Of a DNA stretch of 12,270 nucleotides, positions 1-7,408 are shown piece by piece. How positions within the stretch are numbered: the first letter of the stretch is position 1; each line of letters opens with the position of its first letter. The translations under genes were made by a program, and so were the position numbers. The stretch comes from JBDSTZ01 sp039927975 (GTDB taxonomy: Bacteria; Pseudomonadota; Gammaproteobacteria; Burkholderiales; Burkholderiaceae_D), in assembly GCA_039927975.1 (NCBI GenBank), contig JBDSTZ010000608.1, positions 1 to 12,270 of the forward strand, written 5' to 3'. A model generated the notes under the pieces. That model did no database searches. It saw nothing but the letters and a program-made list of their open reading frames with translations, and was not told where the DNA came from.

Positions 1-1
1 C

Positions 2-835
2 CGGATCGACTGGTCGGCGCCGTGGCTTGCACCCTGGCGCGAGTCCGGCCTGCAAGTGAGGCAGGCGGTGGCGACGGGTGCGCCGCTGGATGCTGCACTC
101 GATGTGTTTGCGATTGAAGCACGTGCACGTGCACGTGGGCGAGCGTCCGATGCGCGTGCGCCCGTATGCGCGCCGCGCTTCGTTCCATCCGCGAGCCTGC
201 CCGCCGGCACAGCCTACGAGCAATACATCTTCGATACAGGCAATTGCCCGACGCGTGAGAACCTGCATGACTTTTTCAATGGCCTCGTGTGGCTCACCTT
301 CCCGCGCATCAAGCAGCAATTGAACGCCTTGCAGGCGGCGCAGATCGCGCTCGCCGGCGTGGGCAAGTCGCGTGGCGCGGCGCGCGATGGCGCCACCATT
401 TTTGATGAAAACTCGGCGCTGCTGGTGGTGCGTGCCGGCCTGGCGGGCGAACAACTGGTGGCAGCGCTGCGCGCGCACGGCTGGATTGAGGCACTATACG
501 AACGGCGCGCGGTCTTTGGCGCCGATGCCGAGGTCTGGCTGTTCGGTCACGCGCTGATGGAAAAGCTGGTCGCGCCGCGCAAGGCGATCACCGCGCATAC
601 CTGGGTAGTGTGGGCCGGCGCCGACTATTTTCGCCTCGACGCCGATGCGCGGCGCGACTGGATCGACCGCCAGGTCGGCGCCGCGCTGGCCGAGGTGGCA
701 TTGAACACGGCCTGCTTCACCCCCTTGCAAGTGCTCGGCGTGCCGGGCTGGTGGGAAGCGCAGGACGAAGCGTTTTACCTGGATACGAGCGTGTTCCGGC
801 CCAAGCGGGCCGCCTGTAACAGATGGGGAGACTGA
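2..835 (+). CDS. DUF3025 family protein, 5'-truncated by the window edge
   Basis: No function is known to me for this family. The frame is open from base 2 and reads I-D-W-S-A-P-W-L-A-P-W-R before the first possible start (GTG at 56). That segment looks like the normal beginning of a DUF3025 protein, so the true start is probably just before the window and GTG 56 is not the start. Family-typical stretches, numbered from GTG 56, are C-P-T-R-E-N-L-H-D-F-F-N-G-L (about 64-77), F-P-R-I-K-Q-Q-L-N (about 82-90) and R-D-G-A-T-I-F-D-E-N (about 110-119), followed by an alpha/beta-looking C-terminal half. I see no signal peptide or membrane segment in the visible part. The stop (833-835) is one base before the ATG of the oxidoreductase, so the two genes are probably co-transcribed and translationally coupled. 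A GCACGT triple repeat at 119-136 encodes an Ala-Arg-rich stretch. Confidence 0.85.
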   Translation, partial: RIDWSAPWLAPWRESGLQVRQAVATGAPLDAALDVFAIEARARARGRASDARAPVCAPRFVPSASLPAGTAYEQYIFDTGNCPTRENLHDFFNGLVWLTFPRIKQQLNALQAAQIALAGVGKSRGAARDGATIFDENSALLVVRAGLAGEQLVAALRAHGWIEALYERRAVFGADAEVWLFGHALMEKLVAPRKAITAHTWVVWAGADYFRLDADARRDWIDRQVGAALAEVALNTACFTPLQVLGVPGWWEAQDEAFYLDTSVFRPKRAACNRWGD

Positions 836-836
836 G

Positions 837-1817
<981 letters not shown>

Positions 1818-3221
1818 TTAGCTGGCCGGGGGCAGGCGCAGGATCCAGTCCGAGATCTTGTTCAGCGCGACCGGCGCGAAGGTCTCCTCGATTCCGGCAT
1901 ATTCGGAAGGCGCGCCCGTTGTCGCGGTCTGGAACAGATGATTCAGTGCCGGCATTTCGATAAACTCGGTGGCCTTGTTGGGCGGCAGGGCGGCCCGAAT
2001 CGCGTTCATGTTCATGGCGGCGGGCACCTGGAGGTCGCGCGCGCCGTTCATCACCAGCACTGGCTGCTTCACGAGGCGCAACGTGGGCGCCGGGTCGAAC
2101 GCCAGCATGGCGCGGAACCAGGGGGTGTTGAGTCGCTCCAGCTGCGTTTTCGCATCGGCCGGGTCGATATCCTTGCCGGCGACGGCGCGGTCAAAGGCCG
2201 TTTTTGCCAGCGCCGTGGTGTCGTCAACGGTGCCGGGAGCGGTGAGCGCGGCGAACACCTCGGTGTTTATACTGCTGCTTTTGGCGATGTCTGACTCGCT
2301 GCGCCCATCGGCACGGCTGATCAGCGCCGTCTGTTCGGTCAGCAACTTGTCGCCGCGTACGCCGGGGCCGGCCAGCATGACGATAAAGGCGAGTCCGGGG
2401 TCGTGCGCGGCGACCAGTGGCGCGATCATGCCGCCTTCGGAATGGCCCACAACGCCGAGCCGGCGCGCGTCGACTTCGGGCCGGGTGCGCAGGTAGGCCA
2501 CGGCCGCCTCGGCGTCGGCGGCGAAATCGTAGGTGGACGCCAGCTTGTAGTTGCCGGTCGACGCGCCGACACCGCGTTTATCGTAACGCAGCACGGCGAT
2601 CCCCTGGCGATTCAGGTGGTCAGCCAGCACCATGAAGACCTTGTGGCCGAAGGCTACTTCGTCACGGGTATGCTGGCCGGAGCCGGCCACCAGCACGACC
2701 GCCGGAAACGGGCCGGCGCCTGGCGGCACGCTCCATACTCCCGTCAGCTTGACGTCGGCTTTGACGTTGGCGAAGCTGACCTCCTGCGCGCTGTACGGCG
2801 CGGCCGATTTCGCGATGGCTTCCTCCTGCGGGCGCTTGAAGACTAGCCGCGCCATGCCCTTGGCGTCGACCCGCTTCAATACCAGCGGCGTCGACTTGCC
2901 CTGGCTCCAGGTGCCGACCCAGGCTTGCTGTTTCTCGTCCCATTCGCCTTCAAACTTGCCCTTCAAACGCTCGATCGAAATGCTCAGATTCGTGGCGCTG
3001 GCGGTCACTTTGTCGGCGACCATCAGTTCCTTCGTTTGATCCGGGCTGCCAAGGTCGGCGTGGTAGCTGCCATCTGGCGCCTTGGTGATGTGCGCGGTGA
3101 CGCGGATGGTGCCGGCGATGACGCCGCCCCAGTCGCCCTGCGCCTCCTCGCTGAAGGCGGGCGCGCTGGCGGCGAAGGCGAATGCGAGGGCGATACAGGC
3201 GTGCGGAACGAGTTTTTTCAT
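1818..3221 (-). CDS. Exported alpha/beta hydrolase, third gene of the blaI-blaR1 operon
   Basis: A 467-residue serine hydrolase, probably an esterase or peptidase acting in the periplasm, envelope or outside the cell. The N-terminus M-K-K-L-V-P-H plus the hydrophobic segment 8-23 is a Sec signal peptide, with cleavage likely near residues 20-24. Residues 28-118 form an all-beta-looking domain with S-P-D-Q (59-62) and G-T-W-S-Q-G (103-108). I have seen this arrangement before the catalytic domain in related hydrolases but cannot name the domain with certainty. The catalytic domain (about 145-465) has G-S-G-Q (180-183), the nucleophile elbow G-H-S261-E-G-G, G-A-R-D396 as likely acid and L-N-H428 as likely base. 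I chose ATG 3221 because it gives a clean signal peptide; the frame is open upstream but overlaps blaR1. The ribosome site is weak. It starts 34 bases after the blaR1 stop on the same strand, so it is probably co-regulated. The natural substrate is unknown. Confidence 0.88.
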   Translation of the reverse strand: MKKLVPHACIALAFAFAASAPAFSEEAQGDWGGVIAGTIRVTAHITKAPDGSYHADLGSPDQTKELMVADKVTASATNLSISIERLKGKFEGEWDEKQQAWVGTWSQGKSTPLVLKRVDAKGMARLVFKRPQEEAIAKSAAPYSAQEVSFANVKADVKLTGVWSVPPGAGPFPAVVLVAGSGQHTRDEVAFGHKVFMVLADHLNRQGIAVLRYDKRGVGASTGNYKLASTYDFAADAEAAVAYLRTRPEVDARRLGVVGHSEGGMIAPLVAAHDPGLAFIVMLAGPGVRGDKLLTEQTALISRADGRSESDIAKSSSINTEVFAALTAPGTVDDTTALAKTAFDRAVAGKDIDPADAKTQLERLNTPWFRAMLAFDPAPTLRLVKQPVLVMNGARDLQVPAAMNMNAIRAALPPNKATEFIEMPALNHLFQTATTGAPSEYAGIEETFAPVALNKISDWILRLPPAS

Positions 3222-3244
3222 TGTGACTTTCAGGGACGGTGAAG

Positions 3245-3298
3245 AAAAAATGAATTCAGGGCCCGACGAGAGCCGTGTTGATGAGGCCCTGCTCGTCG
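3245..3298 (-). repeat. Interleaved inverted repeats plus T6 at the blaR1 3' end
   Basis: On the + strand CAGGGCC (3257-3263) and CGACGAG (3264-3270) are followed after 14 bases by GGCCCTG (3285-3291) and CTCGTCG (3292-3298). Each pair is perfectly complementary over 7 bases, but the pairs interleave. The blaR1 mRNA could therefore form either hairpin, or possibly a pseudoknot. In the mRNA direction a run of six T (3250 down to 3245) follows the last arm after 6 bases, which gives this element the look of an attenuator between blaR1 and the hydrolase gene. Confidence 0.4.
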
Positions 3299-4782
3299 AG
3301 TGAAAGGACCCATTGCGCCGAGCCGTGCTCGTAGCGCACCAGGTATTTGTCGGCGCCGTTGCCGGCCACGCCGATGAATTCGATCGACTTGACGGCGCCG
3401 AGCCGGGAAAGGCGAGCGCGCATGGCGCTCGCCTGTCGGCGCATCGCTTCGGCCAGTTCGGGACCGATGCCGTCGAACTGGATCGGCGTCGCATTGATCT
3501 GCACGAACAGGCGTCGCAATGCCGCTTCGGTGCCGGGTGAGGCGGTCTGTTGCGCGACTTTGCGCTCCAGTGTCTCCTTGAAGCGGGCGGCGGCGGCGTC
3601 GTCGATGCGCTTGGCCACCAGATCGGGTTGGCCGGGTATATGCAGCACCAAGGCGCCGACGCGGCCTCGAGGATCGCGCGTGACCGAGACGTCGATCTTG
3701 AGGGAAGGGATGCTGAAACCGCCGTCGCCTGCGGGCACCATGTCCACCGGACCGTGCTCGCGCAGCGCGATGCGCAGCTGCTCGCCGGCGCCCGTGACGA
3801 CGAGCAAGTTGTTGCCGGTGGCCAGATAGCTGCCAGCCATGCTGCCGATGGCGGCCGGCGCCTGGGGCGCGTTGGGCGGCATGATCTGCGCGGCGATGGT
3901 CGCGGTGGCGAGCGACAGGCAGGCCAGCGCGGCGGCGGCGCTGCGGTTCCAGCGCGCCGGCTGCTTGAGCATGATGCGGATGCGTTGCTCGAGGAAGGAG
4001 GCGCTCTCCGACATCGCCGCCGCCGCGCCAAGGTAGCCCGACTGGCGCTGGCCGACCGCCAGCAAGGTGGCGCCGTAATCGGCCAGGTTGCGCTTGTGGC
4101 GCAGCACGCGGGCGTCGCAATCGACTTCGATGGCGCGGCGCAGCCGGTGCAACTGCCACCAGAGCGGCAGGTTCCACGGCATCAGGATCAGCAGGCAGAG
4201 GGCGACGCTAAGCAGCTGCGGATCAAACGCGTCAAGGTGGGCCTGTTCGTGGGCGATCACCAGGTCCTGCTGGGTGGTGTCGGCGCACGTGAGCCAGGCC
4301 GGCACCACGATGCGCGGGCGCAGCAGGCCGACCACTGCCGGGCCGGTGTCGGGCGCCACCAGCACCTCGGTGCCGCTCATCTGCGTGCCGCGCCAGTGGC
4401 GCTTGCGGCGCACCACCACCGCGCCGCTCACCAGCAACCCGAGCGCGATGGCGGCCGAGGCGGCGAGCCAGGCGCGTTTGATGGTGGTGGCCATGTCGGC
4501 CTGCGGGGCAAGGTGGACGGCCGCCGGCGCGATGAACGGCAGGCGCAGCGAGGCTGATTCGCGCAGCACCACGATCTTCTGCGACACCGCTGGCGTGAAC
4601 AGATTGGGCAACTCGATCGTGACGGACGAGATCACCGTCGGAATCAGCAGCGAGGCGACGATCGCCAGCGCCCAGATCCAGCGCCGGGGTCCGCGCCGCT
4701 GGTGCACCGCCTGTTCAGCCAGCAAGGCGGCGCCGCTTAACAGCAGCGTCACCGCCACCACATAGATCATCCAGGCGATCAT
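3256..4782 (-). CDS. blaR1: BlaR1/MecR1-like M56 family membrane metallopeptidase with non-canonical sensor region
   Basis: A 508-residue integral membrane zinc protease expected to relieve BlaI repression when its outer domain senses a ligand. Hydrophobic segments lie at about 4-22, 35-52, 104-125, 189-209 and 281-300. The M56 core has H178-E-Q-A-H182, with E219-V-D-C-D as the likely third zinc ligand region. Residues 301-508, predicted extracytoplasmic, do not show the S-x-x-K ... S-x-N ... K-T-G pattern of the penicillin-binding sensor of classical BlaR1. Residues about 315-392 instead resemble a DUF3471-type beta domain, and about 400-508 look like a separate alpha+beta domain ending in G-x-V-K-S-I-E-F. 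ATG 4782 overlaps the blaI stop as ATGA and has an AAGGA ribosome site 6 bases upstream, so translation is coupled. The hydrolase gene follows 34 bases downstream. The gene symbol reflects family and synteny only; a beta-lactam ligand is not shown. Confidence 0.85.
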   Translation of the reverse strand: MIAWMIYVVAVTLLLSGAALLAEQAVHQRRGPRRWIWALAIVASLLIPTVISSVTIELPNLFTPAVSQKIVVLRESASLRLPFIAPAAVHLAPQADMATTIKRAWLAASAAIALGLLVSGAVVVRRKRHWRGTQMSGTEVLVAPDTGPAVVGLLRPRIVVPAWLTCADTTQQDLVIAHEQAHLDAFDPQLLSVALCLLILMPWNLPLWWQLHRLRRAIEVDCDARVLRHKRNLADYGATLLAVGQRQSGYLGAAAAMSESASFLEQRIRIMLKQPARWNRSAAAALACLSLATATIAAQIMPPNAPQAPAAIGSMAGSYLATGNNLLVVTGAGEQLRIALREHGPVDMVPAGDGGFSIPSLKIDVSVTRDPRGRVGALVLHIPGQPDLVAKRIDDAAAARFKETLERKVAQQTASPGTEAALRRLFVQINATPIQFDGIGPELAEAMRRQASAMRARLSRLGAVKSIEFIGVAGNGADKYLVRYEHGSAQWVLSLDEQGLINTALVGP

Positions 4783-5156
4783 TTGCCGTCCTTGCCGGCG
4801 TTCTGCTCGTCGAGCAGTTGCTGAATGCGGGCGATCTGCGCCTCGCTCAGTTTTTTATCCGACACCAGCTGGGCGAACAGCAGTTCGGTCGAGCCGTTGA
4901 ACAGCTTGTCGGTGAGGTGCTTGAGGGCGCTCTTGCGCGCTGCCTGCTGCTTGACCTTCGCGAAATAGCGGTGGCCGCGGCCTTCTTCCTCGTGGCCGAC
5001 AATCTCCTTGGTTTCGAGTGTGCGCAGCACCGTCAGCACGGTGTTGTAGGCCAGCTGGTCGTCGAGGCGCTCGCGCACCTCGGCCACCAGCGAGGGGCCG
5101 TGGGTCCACAAAACGCGCATCACATCGGCTTCGCGGTCGGTCAGGGAAATGCTCAT
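4779..5156 (-). CDS. blaI: BlaI/MecI-family winged-helix transcriptional repressor
   Basis: 125 residues, the usual family length. It begins M-S-I-S-L-T-D-R-E-A-D-V-M-R-V-L-W, typical of the BlaI/MecI/CopY winged helix. The recognition region L-A-Y-N-T-V-L-T-V-L-R-T-L (35-47) and the wing around H-E-E-E-G-R-G-H-R-Y (55-64) follow. The C-terminal dimerisation part L-F-N-G-S-T-E-L-L-F (85-94) ... L-S-E-A-Q-I (103-108) contains the region where BlaR1-type proteases cut BlaI in staphylococci. I chose ATG 5156 over a TTG at 5213 and an out-of-frame ATG at 5208 because it matches the family start and the upstream ones lie in the promoter -35. No clear Shine-Dalgarno precedes it (tttatctaaccgcc). 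It probably represses its own operon through the two dyads at 5167-5186 and 5210-5229. Its TGA overlaps the blaR1 ATG. Confidence 0.93.
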   Translation of the reverse strand: MSISLTDREADVMRVLWTHGPSLVAEVRERLDDQLAYNTVLTVLRTLETKEIVGHEEEGRGHRYFAKVKQQAARKSALKHLTDKLFNGSTELLFAQLVSDKKLSEAQIARIQQLLDEQNAGKDGK

Positions 5157-5166
5157 GGCGGTTAGA

Positions 5167-5186
5167 TAAACTATAAAGATAGTTGA
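5167..5186. promoter_or_regulatory. Second, imperfect BlaI operator over the transcription start
   Basis: TAAACTATA-AA-GATAGTTGA matches the upstream dyad at 14 of 18 arm positions and contains a perfect 6-base inverted pair, AACTAT/ATAGTT (5169-5174, 5179-5184). It covers the predicted start point and touches the -10 box. Its centre is 43 bases, about four helical turns, from the centre of the first operator. Paired sites around the promoter are known for BlaI/MecI systems; binding here is inferred. Confidence 0.65.
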
Positions 5187-5213
5187 TAATACCGTCTTCA
5201 CGACGCATGTCAA
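5186..5213 (-). promoter_or_regulatory. blaI operon promoter (sigma-70 type)
   Basis: On the minus strand a perfect TTGACA -35 (5213-5208) is separated by 16 bases from a TATTAT -10 (5191-5186, five of six consensus bases). The start point is expected near 5179, about 22 bases before the blaI ATG. Operator 1 overlaps the -35 and operator 2 the -10 edge and start point, so bound repressor would block polymerase. Confidence 0.75.
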
Positions 5214-5229
5214 CTACAACTGTAGTTGA
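5210..5229. promoter_or_regulatory. BlaI/MecI-type operator, perfect dyad
   Basis: TCAACTACA-AC-TGTAGTTGA is an inverted repeat with two perfect 9-base arms and a 2-base centre. The inner TACA-N2-TGTA core is the hallmark of BlaI/MecI operators. It overlaps the first four bases of the -35 (5210-5213) of the blaI promoter and ends 6 bases from the recG stop codon. Confidence 0.8.
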
Positions 5230-5235
5230 TTGAAG

Positions 5236-7296
5236 CTAGACCTTCAGGAATTCCTCGCGCCCGCCGAGCCAGCGCGCCAGGTGGGCGTCGACCGTGGCGG
5301 CTTTGTCGGCGGTGGCTTCCTGCAGCAGGTCGTGGGCGACGTCGCGGGCCTGTTCGACCAGCCACTGGTCGGTCTCCAGATCGGCGAAGCGCAGCATGGC
5401 CTGGCCCGACTGGCGCGCGCCGAGGAATTCGCCGGGGCCGCGAATTTCCAGGTCGCGCCGGGCGATCTCGAAGCCGTCGGTGGTTTCGCGCATCGTCATC
5501 AGACGCTGCTTGGCGACCCCGCCGAGCGGACTTTGGTACAGCAGCAGGCAGACGCTGGCCGCGCTGCCCCGTCCGACCCGTCCGCGCAGCTGGTGCAGCT
5601 GCGACAGGCCGAAGCGCTCCGCGTGCTCGATCACCATCAGCGAGGCGTTCGGCACGTCGACCCCGACTTCGATCACGGTGGTGGCGACCAGCACCTGTAC
5701 CGCATTGGCCGAGAAGGCGTCCATCACCTCCTGCTTTTCGGCCGGCTTCAAGCGCCCGTGCACCAGGCCCACCTGCAAGTCGGGCAGGGCCTCGGCCAGC
5801 ATCGCGTGGGTGTCGGTGGCGGTCTGCAGCTGCAAGGCTTCGGATTCCTCGATCAGCGGGCACACCCAGTAGACCTGGCGCCCTTCAAGCGCCGCGGCGT
5901 GGACCCGCTCGATGACTTCGTCGCGCCGATTCTGGTCGATCGCGCGCGTGACGATCGGGCTGCGGCCGGGCGGCAGCTCGTCGATGATCGACACTTCCAG
6001 GTCGGCGTAATAAGTCATCGCCAGCGTGCGCGGGATCGGCGTGGCCGACATCATCAGCTGGTGCGGGGTCTTGCCGTTGCTGCCCTTGTTGCGCAGGGTG
6101 AGGCGCTGGCCGACGCCGAAGCGGTGCTGCTCGTCGACGATCACCAGGCCGAGTTTGGCGAACTGCACGGTGTCCTGGATCAGCGCGTGGGTGCCGATCA
6201 CCAGTTGCGCCTCGCCCGATTCAACCAGCGCGGTGGCGGCCAGCTTGTCCTTTTTCTTCAGGCTGCCGGTCAGCCAGGCGACCTTCACGCCGAGCGGCTC
6301 CATCCAGGCGGCGATCTTGCGGAAGTGCTGGTCGGCCAGGATTTCGGTCGGCGCCATCAACGCCGCCTGGTAACCGCTGTCGATCGCCTGGGCGGCCGCC
6401 AGCGCGGCGACCACGGTCTTGCCGCTGCCGACGTCGCCCTGCAGCAGGCGCTGCATCGGATAGCCGTGGCGCAGGTCGGCGCGGATCTCCTGCAGCACGC
6501 GGGCCTGGGCGCCGGTCAGTTTGAAGGGCAGGACGTGCAGAAAACGCTCGGACAGCGCGCCGACCGTTTTCAGCACCGCCGCGCCCTTGGCCCGGCGCGC
6601 GCGCTGGGCGCGTTTGAGCGAGAGCTGCTGGGCCAGCAGTTCGTCGAACTTCATGCGCACCCAGGCCGGGTGCGAGCGGTCGGCCAGCGCGTGCTCGTCG
6701 ATTTCCTGCGGCGGGTAGTGCAGCAGGCGCACGGCCGGCTCGAAGTTGGTCAGGTTCATCGCGGCGAGCAGCTGCGGCGGCAGGGTGTCCTGCCAGTCGA
6801 CCCGCTTCATGGCGTCGGCGATCGCGCGCCGCAGGATCGCCTGCGACAAGCCTTCGCCGGACGGGTAGACCGGGGTCAGCACGGTCGGCAGCGGCGCGCC
6901 CTCGTTGATCACCTTGTAGGCCGGATGGACCATCTCGGCGCCGAAAAAGCCATGCTTGAGCTCGGCGCGGGCGCGCACCCGGGTGCCCTCGGCCAGCTGC
7001 TTGAGCTGGCTGCCGTAGAAGTTCATGAAGCGCAGCAGCAGTTCGCCCGAGTCGTCGGCGATGGTGACCAGCAGCTGGCGGCGCGGGCGGAAGGCGATCT
7101 CGTTCTTGATCACCACCCCTTCGACCTGCGACACATGGCCGCCGCGCAGACAGGCTTCGTGGATCGGCACGACCTGGGTCTCGTCCTCGTAGCGCATGGG
7201 CAGGTGCAGCACCAGGTCCATGTCGGTGCGAAGTCCCAGCTTGGCCAGCTTGCTTTCGTTGGTTTTCGGGGCTGGTTTCGGTTTCGATGGGGGCAT
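5236..7296 (-). CDS. recG: ATP-dependent DNA helicase RecG
   Basis: A 686-residue RecG, normal length (E. coli is about 693). It is a superfamily-2 helicase that reverses stalled replication forks and branch-migrates recombination intermediates in the cytoplasm. An N-terminal wedge/OB domain (about 20-250) includes L-H-L-P-M-R-Y-E-D (30-38). The motor has Walker A G287-D-V-G-S-G-K-T294, box D388-E-Q-H391, motif III S417-A-T-P-I-P-R-T424, T540-V-I-E-V-G-V-D-V-P-N and Q569-L-R-G-R-V-G-R-G577. The TRG region is around R-D-L-E-I-R-G-P-G-E-F-L-G (614-626). I chose ATG 7296 because it precedes a Pro/Lys-rich tail and then the conserved L-A-K-L-G-L. The frame is open further upstream but runs into queA; no strong ribosome site is visible. 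It diverges from queA across 112 bases. The blaI operators begin 6 bases beyond its TAG, with no terminator between. Confidence 0.97.
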   Translation of the reverse strand: MPPSKPKPAPKTNESKLAKLGLRTDMDLVLHLPMRYEDETQVVPIHEACLRGGHVSQVEGVVIKNEIAFRPRRQLLVTIADDSGELLLRFMNFYGSQLKQLAEGTRVRARAELKHGFFGAEMVHPAYKVINEGAPLPTVLTPVYPSGEGLSQAILRRAIADAMKRVDWQDTLPPQLLAAMNLTNFEPAVRLLHYPPQEIDEHALADRSHPAWVRMKFDELLAQQLSLKRAQRARRAKGAAVLKTVGALSERFLHVLPFKLTGAQARVLQEIRADLRHGYPMQRLLQGDVGSGKTVVAALAAAQAIDSGYQAALMAPTEILADQHFRKIAAWMEPLGVKVAWLTGSLKKKDKLAATALVESGEAQLVIGTHALIQDTVQFAKLGLVIVDEQHRFGVGQRLTLRNKGSNGKTPHQLMMSATPIPRTLAMTYYADLEVSIIDELPPGRSPIVTRAIDQNRRDEVIERVHAAALEGRQVYWVCPLIEESEALQLQTATDTHAMLAEALPDLQVGLVHGRLKPAEKQEVMDAFSANAVQVLVATTVIEVGVDVPNASLMVIEHAERFGLSQLHQLRGRVGRGSAASVCLLLYQSPLGGVAKQRLMTMRETTDGFEIARRDLEIRGPGEFLGARQSGQAMLRFADLETDQWLVEQARDVAHDLLQEATADKAATVDAHLARWLGGREEFLKV

Positions 7297-7324
7297 AAAC
7301 GCTGCTGGTGTCGGGCAAGTGGCG

Positions 7325-7330
7325 TAAAAT
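7325..7330 (+). promoter_or_regulatory. Possible -10 box for queA
   Basis: TAAAAT matches five of six bases of the sigma-70 -10 consensus and would start transcription about 70 bases before queA. No acceptable -35 lies 16-18 bases upstream. The 112-base recG-queA intergenic region must hold promoters for both genes, but I cannot place the recG one. Confidence 0.25.
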
Positions 7331-7333
7331 AGA

Positions 7334-7387
7334 GGGTTGCCTTGCGCTTTGCGCCTGTGATGCGCATATTGTAAGGCCCTTGAACCC
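7334..7387 (+). other. Potential stem structure in the queA leader
   Basis: GGGTT (7334-7338) pairs with AACCC (7383-7387). GCCTT (7339-7343) pairs with AAGGC (7373-7377) after a 5-base bulge. Inside these GCGC (7344-7347) can pair with GCGC (7362-7365). Together they form a bulged stem ending about 20 bases before the queA start. It lacks the features of a preQ1 riboswitch that I would recognise. It may be coincidental. Confidence 0.25.
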
Positions 7388-7408
7388 CATTTTTCCAGAA
7401 TTACCCGC

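Noticed and set aside
3222..4031. N-terminal extension of the hydrolase frame through blaR1
   Set aside because: The extension is Ser/Arg/Pro-rich out-of-frame blaR1 sequence. A clean signal peptide begins at ATG 3221.
5157..5213. Longer blaI start at TTG 5213
   Set aside because: It would put the start codon inside the promoter -35 and operator, and the added residues are not family-like.
5210..5229. Reading the dyad as a recG terminator
   Set aside because: No T-tract follows, the loop would be only 2 bases, and the sequence matches a BlaI operator placed on a promoter.
5230..7332. 700-codon open frame on the + strand opposite recG
   Set aside because: It is a shadow frame of recG, rich in Gln/His/Arg with no recognisable family, while the minus strand holds every RecG helicase motif.
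7331..7408. preQ1 riboswitch before queA
   Set aside because: The stems do not match the compact stem plus A-rich tail of class I or another preQ1 class I recognise; it is left as an unnamed structured leader.
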